From positions 143,851,207 through 143,915,206 of the forward strand of contig NC_053037.3 in the NCBI RefSeq assembly GCF_002575655.3: 64,000 nucleotides of DNA, written 5' to 3'. Under the pieces are notes generated by a model that was not told the origin of the DNA, did no database searches, and saw nothing but the letters and a program-made list of their open reading frames with translations. Shown piece by piece: positions 11,148 to 22,689 of this stretch. Origin of the DNA: Aegilops tauschii subsp. strangulata (Eukaryota; Streptophyta; Magnoliopsida; Poales; Poaceae). Made by a program: the position numbers and the translations under genes. Position 1 is the first letter of the stretch. Every line of letters starts with the position of its first letter.

Positions 11148-12532
11148 TTGGTTTTGATCACGAGGTGATCGAGATGGTATATTGCTTGGCCGTTTAGCCA
11201 AGAGAGAGATGGTTATGGAGATTTGAGATGGTTATTTATCAGTATTGTATCAGTTTCATACCGTGCTTAGTAGTTGCTTCATCATGGTAGCTGTTACTTT
11301 AATTAACCTGATTAATGCTATGTTATTGTCTTGCCTTGATGCTTATGGTTGTTGTGAGCTTGCAAGTACATTCAATGTACTGACCTGGCGTGTCATGCCA
11401 GATTGCAGGTGATGCCGTGATTGCTTGATTGCTTGTCGTGGTTTCCGTTCGTGCGAGCTAGATCGTGTCCCAGCCAGAGTCCCTGCAGAGTGGAGTTCAC
11501 CACCTTCGTCGTTGTTCCGCTGCTAGAAGTATTCCGCTGTTACAAGTTGTTTCGCTGCTAGCATAGAGCAAGTATAGTATCGCAGGCGTAGTGTCGCCGT
11601 GCTGATGTGCTTCTTTGTAACATCAGACCCGTGTAATTATTATTCTTGTAATAAGAGCTGATTTGTTATATGTCAAGTAGTGCCATATTCCAGAGACTTC
11701 TCCTCGATCTCTGGGCTGGAATATGGGGCGTTCCGGTTTCTCTGAGCCGGGGTGCCACAGGTTGCTCACCACTCGGTAGAATTTCTTAAACTTAGGTGAG
11801 TACTGGACTGCAGCTAAGCCCCCGAGTGAGAGGCTTGCTCACCACTTGGTAGGATTTTTTTAAACTTAGGCGAGTGCTGGACTGCAACTAAGCCCCCAAG
11901 TGAGAGGCTTGCTCACCACTCGGTAGGATTTTTTTAAACTTAGGCGAGTACTGGACTGCAGCTAAACCCCCGAGTGGGAGGCTTGCTCACCACTCGGTAG
12001 GATTTTTTTAAACTTAGGCGAGTACTTGACTGCAGCTAAGCCCCTGAGTGAGAGGCTTGCTCACCACTCGGTAGGATTTTTTTAAACTTAGGCGAGTACT
12101 GGACTGCAGCTAAGCCCCCGAGTGGGAGGCTTGCTCACCACTTGGTAGTATTTTTTTAAACTTAGGCGAGTACTGGACTGCAGCTATGCCCCCGAGTGAG
12201 AGGCTTGCTCACCACTCGGTAGGATTTTTCAAACTCAGGCGAGTACTGGACTGCAGCTAAGCCCCCGAGTGGGAGGGTTGCTCACCACTCGGTAGGATTT
12301 TTTAAACTTAGGCGAAACGGATTCGCAGCTAAGCCCCCGAGTGAGAGGCTTGCTCACCACTCGGTAGGATTTTTAAAAACTTAGGCGAAACAGAATTGCA
12401 GTTAAGCCACCCACTGGGGGATTTCAGACACAAATATAAGCAATGACAATCATTTTAGAAGACTGTAAAACTCTTGTCTTTGATAAACAAACTACAAAGG
12501 TACTTCTTATTACATCTCAACAGACTGAGTGC

Positions 12533-15500
12533 TTAAGTATAAAAGGGATGGAGCAGCTCCGCATTCCAAGCGCGCGGCTCGTCTTTCTTGTGCTCAACAT
12601 TGTAGAGGTGGTACGCTCTGTTGTGGAGCACTCTGGTGACAATGAAGGGACCTTCCCAAGCAGGAGCAAGCTTGTGTGGTTTCTGCTGATCCACTCGGAG
12701 AACCATATCTCCCTCTTGAAATGCTCGACCTCTCACGTTTCTAGCATGGAATTGACGCAAGTCTTGCTGATAGATGGTCGACCGGATCAGGGCCATCTCT
12801 CTTTCCTCTTCCAGGAGATCAACTGCATCTTGCCGTGCCTGTTATGCTTCATCTTCTGAGAAAAGCTCGACTCGGGGTGCATTGTGGAGCAAATCACTCG
12901 GAAGTGCAAGTTCAGCTCCATAAACCAAGAAAAAAGGAGTTCGACCAGTCAACTGATTGGGAGTTGTCCTCAGTCCCCACAATACTGACGGAAGTTCATC
13001 GACCCAGGCTCCTGCTGCGTGTTTGAGATCATGCATCAGTCGGGGTTTCGGCCCTTTTAGAATCAATCTGTTTGCTCTTTCAGCTTGTCCATTCGATTGG
13101 GGTGAGCGACTGAAGCATAGTCGACTTGAGTACCTTGGGAAGCACAGAAGGCTCTGAACTCATCAGAATCAAAGTTTAACCCATTGTCAGTGATGATGCT
13201 GTGTGGAACACCATATCTGAATGTTAACTCTCTGATGAAGCTGACAGCAGTACTTGCTTCAAGGCTTTGATAGGCTTGGCTTCAATCCATTTGGTGAACT
13301 TGTCGACTGCCACGAGCACGTGAGTGAAACCGCTCCTACCAGTCCTCAAAGGTCCAACCATATCCAAACCCCAAACAGCAAAGGACCAGACGAGTGGAAT
13401 GGTCTTCAGGGCTGATGCGGGCTTGTGAGACATGTTGGAGTAGAACTGGCAACCTTCACATTTGTCGACTATCTCGTTTGCCATCTCATTTGCTCGCGGC
13501 CAATAGAGTCCCGCTCGGTATGCTTTGGCCACAATGGTCCGAGAGGACGCATGGTGACCACACGTCCCCGAGTGGATGTCATTAAGGATCACTCGACCTT
13601 CTTCTGGTGTTATGCATTTCTGGCCGACTCTAGTTACACTTTCTCTGAACAGCTGTCCTTTTATCACGGTAAAGGCTTTGGATCGACGGACGATCTGACG
13701 AGCCTCTTCCTCATCCTCCGGGAGCTCTTTCCAAAGAATGTATGCGATGTACGGCACTGTCCAGTTGGGAGTGATGACCAAAACCTCCATGATCAAGTCG
13801 ACCACAGCTGGGACCTCGACTTCAGTCGGATCAGTGTCACTCTTTGGTTGTGGGGGCTCTTCAGTGAAAGGATCTTCTTGAACTGAAGGTGTATGAATGT
13901 GTTCCAAGAACACATTGCTGGGAATGGCCTCCCTCTTGGAACCTATCTTTGCCAGATCATCCTGCTTGATTTTTCAGTCGGGGTATGTGATGGAGCTCTA
14001 ACCCCTCGAACTTCTTCTCTAACTTTCTCATCGCATTACCGTAACCAGTCATAGCTGGACTCGTGACATCCCACTCCTTCATCACTTGATTGACCACTAA
14101 ATCCGAGTCGCCATAGACCATGAGGCGACGGACGCCGAGTGAAATTTCCATATGTAACTCGTACAGAAGTGCTTCATATTCAGCTTCGTTGTTGGAGGAG
14201 TCAAAATGAATCTGGAGAACATAACTGAGTTTGTCACCTCGGGGGGATACCAGTACCACCCCAGCACCAGAACCATTCAACATCTTGGATACATCGAAGA
14301 ACATGGTCCAATGCTCTGAGTGAATCTGAGTCGGGAGTTGCTGTTCAACCCACTCGGCGAGGAAATCTGCTATTGCTTGGGACTTGATAGCTTTCTTTGC
14401 CTCAAACTTGATATCTAAGGGAAGGAGTTCAATCGCCCACTTTGCCACTCGACCAGTTGCATCTCTGTTGTTCAGAATCTCTAACAATGGTGCATCGCTG
14501 ACGACTGTAATGGAGTGGTCAAAGAAATAGTGTGCAACCTTCTTCGTGGTCATATAAATCCCATAAACAAGCTTCTGATAATGTGGATATCTTTGCTTGG
14601 ATGGAGTCAGAACTTCAGAAACATAATATACTGGGCGCTGAACTTTATAGGCTTTTCCTTCTTCTTCCCGCTCGACCGTGAGTACTGTACTGACAACTTG
14701 TCCAGTGGCTGCAATATAAAGCAGTAAAGGCTCTTTGCTGATTGGGGCAGCAAGCACCGGCTGGGTGGAAAGCAGGGCTTTGAGCTCTGCAAATGCTGCA
14801 TCAGCTTCAGGAGTCCACTCGAACTTATCAGATTTCTTCATCAATCGGTAAAGAGGCAATGCCTTTTCACCAAGGCGAGAAATGAATCGACTCAAGGCGG
14901 CCAAACAACCAGTAAGCTTCTGGACATCATGCACACGCATAGGGTGTTTCATCCAGAGTATAGCACCAACTTTCTCTGGGTTAGCGTCGATCCCTCGTTC
15001 GGAAACGAGGAAACCGAGTAGCTTTCCGCCAGGAACTCTGAATGTGCACTTTGATGGATTAAGCTTGATATCATACCTTCTGAGGTTGGCAAAAGTTTTA
15101 GCAAGGTCAGTCAGCAGGTCAGAACCTTTACGTGACTTGACCACAATGTCATCCATGTAAGCTTCCACATTCCGACTGATTTGAGTGAGCAGGCACTTCT
15201 GAATCATCCTCATGAATGTGGCTCTAGCGTTGTTCAGGCCGAATGGCATGGTGACATAACAGAAGCATCCGAATGGAGTAATGAAAGCCATTTTTATCTC
15301 ATCGGGTCCATACAGTCGGATCTGCTGATACCCGGAATAGGCGTCTAGAAAACACAATCGCTCACACCCCGCAGTCGAGTCAACGATTTGGTCGATGCGG
15401 GGGAGAGGAAAATGATCTTTCGGGCAGGCCCGATTGATATGCTTGAAGTCAATGCACATGTGAAGTGAATCATCCTTCTTGGGGACCATGACAACATTGG

Positions 15501-15639
15501 CAAGCCACTCGGAGTGGTAAATCTCTCGGATGAACTCAGCTGCCAGAAGCCGAGCCACTTCCTCGCCAATTGCTTTTCTCTTCTGTACGGCAGACCGTCG
15601 AGGATGTTCCTTGACCGCTTCACTTTCGGGTCGACTCAC
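12533..15639 (-). pseudogene. pol: Element A pol: reverse transcriptase, two RNase H domains, integrase
   Basis: Read right to left. The RT frame (15639-13957, 560 codons open) has VDFKHINRACPKD, FLDAYSGYQQI and YMDD (15148-15159), then a first RNase H (LLYIAATGQVVS) and, after a tether, a second RNase H with MFFDVSK, EYEALLYEL and VYGDSDLVV. Two RNase H domains in tandem mark the Tat lineage. A frameshift near 13950 leads to the integrase part (13913-13224) with the zinc-binding HHCC pattern (CGHHAS..., CEGCQF) and the start of the catalytic core (GLDMVGPL). Another shift leads to 13066-12842 and 12796-12533, the core end (LWGLRTTPN) and C-terminal DNA-binding part (WEGPFIV). The stretch 13066-13224, with the central catalytic residues, is broken. 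Confidence 0.92.
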
Positions 15640-15846
15640 AAACGATGCTCAGCCAGTCCCCTGGGTACACCCGGCATGTCAGAAGGTTTCCATGTGAAGA
15701 TGTCCCAGTTCTCACGTCGGAACTGGATGAGCGCTTCTTCCTATTTGCTGTCGAGTGAAGTTGAAATATGAGTAGGAGCAGCACTGGGATCGGTCGGGTG
15801 AATATGAATCGGCTTAGTTTCACTGTACGACTGAAATGCAGAATCA

Positions 15847-17641
15847 GTGTCAGGCTTCTTCGAGCACAACAAATCGCTTTGGATCTGCATTTTTCTGGTA
15901 CTCTTGCAATTCTACTACTGCCATTTGTGCATGTGAGATTTTTGAGCCTTTCTGGAAGCACTCTTCTGCCTTTTGCCGATTGCCAGTGATAGTGATTACT
16001 CCTCTGGGACCAGGCATTTTCAACTTGAGATACACGTAACACGGTTGAGCCATGAAACGTGCATAAGTAGGCCTACCCAGAATGGCATGATAAGCACTCT
16101 GGAAATCCACTACTTCAAATGTCAACTTTTCTTTGCGGTAATTCTTGGAATCACCGAAAACCACATCAAGGGCAATATGACCGAGTGATTCAGCCTTCTT
16201 GCCAGGTATGACGCCATGAAAACTCATGTTGCTTTCACTGAGCTTGGACATCGGAATGCCCATTCCATTCAAGGTTTCCGCATACAAGATATTCAGGCCA
16301 CTTCCACCATCCATCAGCACCTTAGTCAGTCGAGTGCCTTCAACAACTGGGTCGACCACCAGCGCTTGCCTCCCAGGGGTGGCTATACGACCTGGATGGT
16401 CAGACTAGTCGAATGTGATGGCAGTCTGGGACCACTTCAAGTAACTTGGCGTTGCCGGAGCAACCATGTTCACCTCTCTATTTATAACTTTCAGTCGACT
16501 TTTGCTTTCAACATCAGGAAAAATCATCAGAGTGGAATTGACGTTGGGAAAACCATCATCGTCTTCCTCCTTATCTTCACCCTTGTCTGACTCCTTTTCC
16601 TTCTCCTTGGGTTGTTTCTCTCGGAACTGTTGAATCAGGAGCCGACACTGTCGAGTGGTGTGTTTAGGGTAAATCAGATTACCCTCCTCATCCTTCTTGA
16701 TATGAATGTGACAGGGTAAATCCAACACATCATTTCCATCTTGATCTTTAACTTTCTTGGGGTTCCATGGCCCTTTGGGCTTCCCCTTGAACTTCCCTTG
16801 AGCCACAACTAAAGCTTCACCAGGAGCTGCTGGCTCGGCCTTGCATTTCTGTTTCTGATTGGAAGTCCCTCCTCCGGTCTCCTGGGCGACTGTTTTGTGC
16901 TTGCCGCTCCGGAGTCGGTCCTCCTCTTCACCATTGGCATACTTGGTGGCAATCTCCATCATTTGACTTAGGGACATATCTCCCGTCCGACCGAACTTCA
17001 GGTTCAACTCTCGGTAAACACCCTCCTTGAAGGCACAAACTGCTTGGTGATCTGACACATTCTCTACTGTGTGGTGCAATGTGATCCAACTTTGGATATA
17101 ATCTCTCAAGGTCTCATTCGGTTTCTGCACACAGGACTGCAACTCTGTCAACCCCGACGGTCGTTTGCATGTACCTTCAAAGGTTCTAACAAACACTCGG
17201 GCAAGTTCTTCCCAACTATATATGCTGCCAGGTGCTAACTAATTCAACCACGCTCTGGCTGAGCCCTCCAACATCAGAGGAAGGTGTTTCATGGCCCCTT
17301 CATCATTGCCACCACCGATCTGCACAGCCACTCGGTAGTCCTCAAGCCAAGTGTCAGGCTTGGACTCACCAGTGAACTTGCTGACTCCAGTCGCCATCCT
17401 GAAGTTTGGAGGAATCACTGCTGCTCTGATGGCTCTGCTTAAACACTTGGGGCCCGAAACATGTACTCTGCTGCCAACAGTATAATCTCTATCATGGCCC
17501 TCCCTGTGTGCTCTGTTCTTGTCAACCAGACCTTGAACGAGAATAGATCTCGCATCAAAGCCCGGCTCTCTGGGGTCGACTAGAATTCTTCGTCCGCCAC
17601 TGTGAGGGCGTCTGTCATCGTGCTGCCGAGGCACATATGAC
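15847..17641 (-). pseudogene. gag: Element A gag (3' part) and aspartic protease
   Basis: A single minus-strand frame runs from B's insertion point (17641) to 15847, broken by TAG at 17236-17238 and 16405-16407. It holds the gag capsid motif (FTGESKPDTWLEDY, then LEGSARAWL), a basic low-complexity part, and a Cys/His segment (CHIHI..., KHTTRQC) in the position of the Tat zinc finger, followed by a Lys/Glu/Asp-rich tail. The protease follows: VLMDGGSGLN has the Tat-type D-G-G active site in place of D-T-G, and AILGRPTYARF is the second conserved protease motif. The upstream part of gag is at 26784-27855, on the far side of element B. The linker to RT (15640-15846) is frameshifted. Confidence 0.88.
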
Positions 17642-18112
17642 TGAGGGAGTCCTGGATTAGGGGGTCCTCGGACAGCCGGACTATATCCTTTGGTCGGACT
17701 GTTGGACTATGAAGATACAAGATTGAAGACTTCATCCCGTGTCCGGGTGGGACTCTCCTTGGCGTGGAACGCAAGCTGGGCAATACGGATATGTAGATCT
17801 CCTCCCTTGTAATAGACTCTGTGTAACCCTAGCCCCCTCCGAGTGTCTATATAAACCGGAGGGTTTAGTCCGTAGGACAAGAACAATCATACCATAGGCT
17901 AGCTTCTAGGGTTTAGCCTCTACGATCTCGTGGTAGATCAACTCTTGTAATACTCATATCATCAAGATCAATCAAGCAGGAAGTAGGGTATTACCTCCAT
18001 CGAGAGGGCCCGAACCTGGGTAAACATCGTGTCCCCCGCCTCCTGTTACCATCTGCCTTAGACGCACAGTTCGGGACCCCCTACCCGTGATCCTCCGGTT
18101 TTGACACCGACA
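17642..18112 (+). repeat. 5' LTR of element B
   Basis: 471 bp, TGAGGGAGTC to ACCGACA. A TATA box (ctatataaa) lies at 17848-17856. Directly downstream, ttggtgctttcattgag (18113-18129) is in the primer-binding-site position; I could not assign its tRNA. Confidence 0.95.
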
Positions 18113-18156
18113 TTGGTGCTTTCATTGAGAGTTCCACTGTGCCGTCACCATAAGGC

Positions 18157-21100
18157 TTGATGGCTCCTTCGATCATCGACAACGATGCGATCCAGGGTGA
18201 GGCTTTCCTCCCCGGACAGATCTTCGTATTCGGCAGCTTCGTACTGCGAGCCAACATGCTTGGCCATCTGGAGCAGATCGAAAGCTACGGCCATGGCCGT
18301 CAGGTCAGGTTTGGAAGCTTAAACTATACTACTGATATCCGCGGAGACTTGATCTTCGACGGATTCGAACCCATGTCAGGCGCGCCGCACAGTCACGACG
18401 GGCATGACTTAGCCCTGCCGACGGACAGTGTTCGGGAGATCCCACCTGCAGCTACTCCGACTTTCAATCCGGAGCAGATTGCGCCGTCTGAGGACGGGTG
18501 GAATGACCTCGCCACGGAGGCCGCACACTCAGCGGCGATAGAGTCGAATACTGACTTCACCTCTTATGAGACCCGTGTTGCCGGACACTTGGATTCGCCC
18601 CCGGCCACGGACTCCGAACCGCCTGCGTCCGTGCCTATCGAATCTGATTGGGCACCGATCATGGAGTTTTCCTCCACGGATATCTTTCAGCACTCACCAC
18701 TGGGCGACGTGCTAAACTCATTGAGGTCTGTCTCCTTGTCAGGAGACCCTTGAACGAACTATGTCCGGCTAGAATGGGCTGCGGACGGCGAAGAAATTCG
18801 CTGCCCACCCACCACCCACTTAGTAGCCACTTTCCACGATTTAACCGACATGCTCGATTTCGGCTCCGAAGACATCGACGGTATGGACGACGATGCAGGA
18901 GACAAAGAGGAACCACCGCCCACAGGGCGCTGGACTGCCACCTCATCATATGATATATACATGGTGGACACCCCCAAAGAAGGCGATGGCGATAAGACAA
19001 CAGAGGGTAATCCCTCCAAGAAGCAATCCAAGCACCGACGTCAGCGGCGCCGCTCTAAGTCCCACCATCGCAAAAGCAGCGATACCGGCACAAGAGACAA
19101 TAACGGTCCGGATAGTGCCGAAGACGACGACAATCCCCTCCATCCAGACCTCGAGCAGGAGGATGAACAAGCTAGCCCTCCGGAACAGGCAGCAGACGGA
19201 GAATCAGAGGATGACAATTACATGCCTCTCTCCGAAGACGAGGTGAGCCTCGGCGACGAAGAATTTATTGTGCCTGAGGATCCCGTCGAGCAGGAGCGCT
19301 TCAAGCGCCGGCTTATAGCCACAGCAAACAGCCTGAAGAAAAAGCAACAACAGCTTCGAGCTGATCAAGATCTGCTAGCGGATAGATGGACTGAAGTCCT
19401 GGCGGCCGAGGAATACGAACTCGAGCGCCCAACCAAGAGTTACCCAAACCGCAGGTTGCTACCCCAACTCGAGGAGGAAGCATTGAAACCTACATCACCA
19501 GCATATGATGCGGCTGATCGGCCACCTCGTGGCCGAGACAGAGGGGCATATCAGCCCGAAGTCCAGCCCGCACCCCGCCGCCATTCAAACAAAAATACCA
19601 AGGCCCGAGGCAACACGTGGGACCTGCGAGACGTATTGGAAAACAAAGCAGGACATGCAAGATCGATCTACGGATCACGGGGGCGCGCCCCAACGCGGGA
19701 CGATGACCGTCACGCCGGATATACTAAAAGCAAATCCGGCCGGGCCGAATACAACAGACAAGATTCGTATGAACTGCGTCGTGATATAGCCCGGCACAGA
19801 GGCGCCGCACACCCCCTATGCTTCACTGATGAAGGAATGGATCACGAATTCCTAGAGGGTTTTAAACCCGTAAACATTGAATCATATGATGGTACAACAG
19901 ACCCCGCGGTATGGATCGAGGATTTCCTCCTCCACATCCACATGGCTCGCGGTGATGATCTACATGCCATCAAGTACCTCCCACTAAAACTCAAAGGACC
20001 AGCTCGGCATTGGCTGAATAGCTTGCCAGCAAACTCCATTGGCAATTGGGAGGATTTGGAAGATGCATCCCTTGACAACTTCCAGGGAACTTATGTGCGA
20101 CCACCGGATGCTGATGACTTGAGCCATATAACTCAGCAGCCAGGGGAATCGGCCAGGAAATTCTGGACCCGGTTCCTAACTAAGAAGAACCAAATTGTCG
20201 ACTGTCCGGATGCAGAGGCCTTAGCGGCATTTAAGCATAACATCCGTGACGAGTGGCTCGCCCGGCACCTCGACCAGGAGAAGCCGAAGTCTATGGCAGC
20301 CCTCACGACACTCATGACCCGCTTTTGCGCGGGCGAGGATAGCTGGCTGGCTCGCAGCAACAACACATCAAGAAGTCATGGCAATTCAGATGCCAAAGAT
20401 AGTAACGGCAGACCACGTCGCAACAGACACAAGCGCCGCAACAACGGTGACAACGCCGAAGACACGACAGTCAATGCCGGATTCAGTGGCTCTAAATCCG
20501 GTCAGCGGAAGAAGCCGTTCAAAAGAAGCAACCCGGGCCCGTCCAGTTTGGACTGCATACTCGATCGCTCATGTCAAATTCACGGCACCCCCGATAAGCC
20601 AGCCAATCACACCAACAGAGAATGCTAGGTGTTCAAGCAGGCCGGCAAGTTGAATACCGAAAACAAGGAAAAGGGGCTGCATAGCGACGATGAGGAGGAG
20701 TCCCGGCCGCCGAACACAGGAGGACAGAAGAAATTTCCTCCCTAAGTGAAAACGGTGAACATGATATACGCAACCCATATTCCCAAGAGGTAACGGAAGC
20801 GTGCACTAAGGGATGTCTATGCGATGGAGCCAGTCGCCCCAAAGTTCAACCGATGGTCTTCTTGTCCGATCGCTTTAGATCGTAGGGACCACCCCACTAG
20901 TATCCGTCATGGCGGTTCTGCCGCATTGGTCCTTGATCCCATCATTGACGGATTTCACCTCACCCGAGTCCTTATGGACGGTGGCGGCAGCCTAAACCTG
21001 CTTTATCAGGATACAGTGCGCAAAATGGGTATTGACCCCTCAAGGATCAAACCCACTAAAACCACCTTTAAAGGTGTCATCCCAGGTGTAGAGGCCCGTT

Positions 21101-21477
21101 GCACGGGCTCAATCACACTGGAAGTGGTCTTCGGATCTCCAGACAACTTCCGAAGCGAGGTGTTAATCTTGGATATCGTCCCGTTCCGCAGTGGCTATCA
21201 CGCACTGCTCGGACGAACCGCATTTGCCAGATTCAATGCGGTACCGCATTATGCGTACCTCAAGCTCAAAATGCCAGGACCTCGTGGGGTTATAACAGTC
21301 AATGGAAACATAGAATGCTCGCTCCACACGGAGGGGCACACTGCGGCCCTCGCAGCAGAAGCACAAACCAGCCTTTTAAGGCAAACCGCCAATTCGGCGA
21401 TAAAGCCCCCGGACACCTTCAAGCGAGTCCGGAGTAACCTGCAACAGGATCGCCTGGCACGTTCAGAGCTCGCCTAG
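18157..21477 (+). pseudogene. gag: Element B gag and aspartic protease in one frame
   Basis: From ATG 18157 one frame of 1107 codons runs to 21477, interrupted by TGA 18751, TAG 20626, TAA 20743 and TAA 20791. The first ~230 residues are a unique N-terminal part. An acidic and then basic linker and a coiled coil (KKKQQQLRADQDLLADRW) follow. The capsid domain is at about 19850-20360 (YDGTTDPAVWIEDF, LKGPARHWL, FWTRF). Next come a basic tail and a CxxH/HxxxC finger (CQIHGT..., HTNREC; about 20570-20628). The protease at about 20930-21300 has VLMDGGGSLN (Tat-type D-G-G) and ALLGRTAFARF. The start was chosen because it lies 45 bp after the LTR end and opens the long frame. No pol follows, so replication would depend on proteins in trans. 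Confidence 0.9.
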
Positions 21478-22689
21478 CAATTCGGCCTCCGTCCTAGTCC
21501 CAGTCAAGCGACGAAATCTGTGACGCGCGTACATAATTACGCACTAAAAATACCATGGGCATAGGCGGAGGCACGGCCAGGACAAGTCCCACACTGCGGC
21601 TCAACCGCCCCAGGGGCTGTATACCTTTATCATTCTCCCTCTTTCAGGACCTTACTCTCTAGAAGCCCTTTTCGGCAGTCTGAAATCTGGACGCCTTACG
21701 GGAAGGAAATACCAAGGAAGCAAGAAGCTCTGACGTACAAGGGAATCCCCAGGTGGTCTCTGATAACGATCGAAATACCTGTTTTAAATACCCATACACA
21801 GCTTGCCCTTGGATAGGACATCTCAAATAGTCCTATTTTTTGCTTATTGCACTACTTGTATCCGTACGCTTTGACGTATTATTTAATAATAATGCATAGC
21901 GTTAGTCTATTATTGCATTACCCTTTCTTTTTTTCCTTGTCTGCTTATTTACGACAAATTGCACCCGTACATTCTGGTATGACCAGTACGCCAGGGGCTT
22001 CAGTATACCCCATAAATACGGCGTGAGAAGTCCGAACACTTTTGACAGTGCAGCACCCCGAACTTATAGCATTATATGCATCAGCTCCGAATCATGTCTT
22101 GCGTCAATAGTTGGGTTTGCCCGGCTCCCATGTTTTGGTACCTTACGTTCCGCAATATCGGCTAAGGTAGCACTGGGAGAACTACTGCGATTGTGTCCCG
22201 GTTCTTCCGGACGAGCACCTCAGTAGAGAAAGCCGAAAACTGACTGTCATGATAAGGCGAGAGCTGGTTGCTGTTCGAGAGGTCTCAAGTCCTTAAAGAC
22301 TTTTTTTCGCTTCGGGCGAGGAGACGGCCTTGCCCGACTTAGGCGTATACAGCGCCCCAAATTCGGCCTTCCGAATACGAGGGGCTTCGCCAAAATTTAA
22401 AATTGTAGACTTCTATGGCTAAGTGAGAGTGATAAAGCCTTATAGTCTGATTGCCTGGTTCGTTGTGCTGAACACCTCCTTCGAAGGACCCAAAATTGGG
22501 ATAAAGAGTGCTCAGGTTTGTCCCGAACACCTCAGTACTAGTTACATGGGGGCAGAAGCCGACGACTGGCCAACTCTCAGATTTTATAAACGGCCGCACA
22601 GAAGGTAATATTTTAAATTCACAAGCATTGCATAGCGCAAATGAACTCGTTTCATATTACAGGATCACATGAGTACATTTATTCAAATA
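21478..22689 (+). other. Element B untranslated region between protease and antisense gene; pol absent
   Basis: No gene is seen on either strand. About 22060-22240 matches 30895-31075 of element C (attatatgcatc, then ttgcccggctcc, tcggctaagg, gcgattgt, agccgaaa). In C that segment follows integrase. In B it follows the protease, so the deletion of pol lies between about 21480 and 22060. Several tracts of the type aggggct resemble the element's purine tract. A 15-bp G run lies at 22757-22771. Confidence 0.7.

Larger units (their letters stand above)
7052..11759 (+). mobile_element. Element F: solo LTR (~4.7 kb), Tekay chromovirus type
   Basis: The segment starts TGTAACAGCC and ends GGTGCCACA, and the same 5-mer ggttg flanks it (7047-7051 and 11760-11764). 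There is no primer-binding site, gag or pol, and only one LTR-like unit, so it is best read as a solo LTR left by recombination between the two LTRs of an element. It shares with the LTRs of D and E a core region around a perfect palindrome (CTCTGCAGAG at 10886-10895). It interrupts the 74-bp tandem array. The long open frames at 8282-9385 come from GC-rich composition. Confidence 0.85.
6778..12400. repeat. Tandem array of ~74-bp units containing PPT-like cores, split by the solo LTR F
   Basis: The unit contains aaacttaggcgagtactgg, actgcagctaagcccccgag and ttgctcaccactcggtag. Four copies lie at 6778-7051 and about nine at 11760-12400, with F (7052-11759) between them. On A's sense strand each unit carries ctcgggggct, the same core as the element's polypurine tract at 1844-1858. 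The later copies (from about 12309) diverge. Such hypervariable tandem repeats in the 3' untranslated region are known for Tat/Ogre-type elements. Confidence 0.9.

Noticed and set aside
18657..19290. Several 60-110 codon frames on both strands
   Set aside because: Shadows of the B gag frame.
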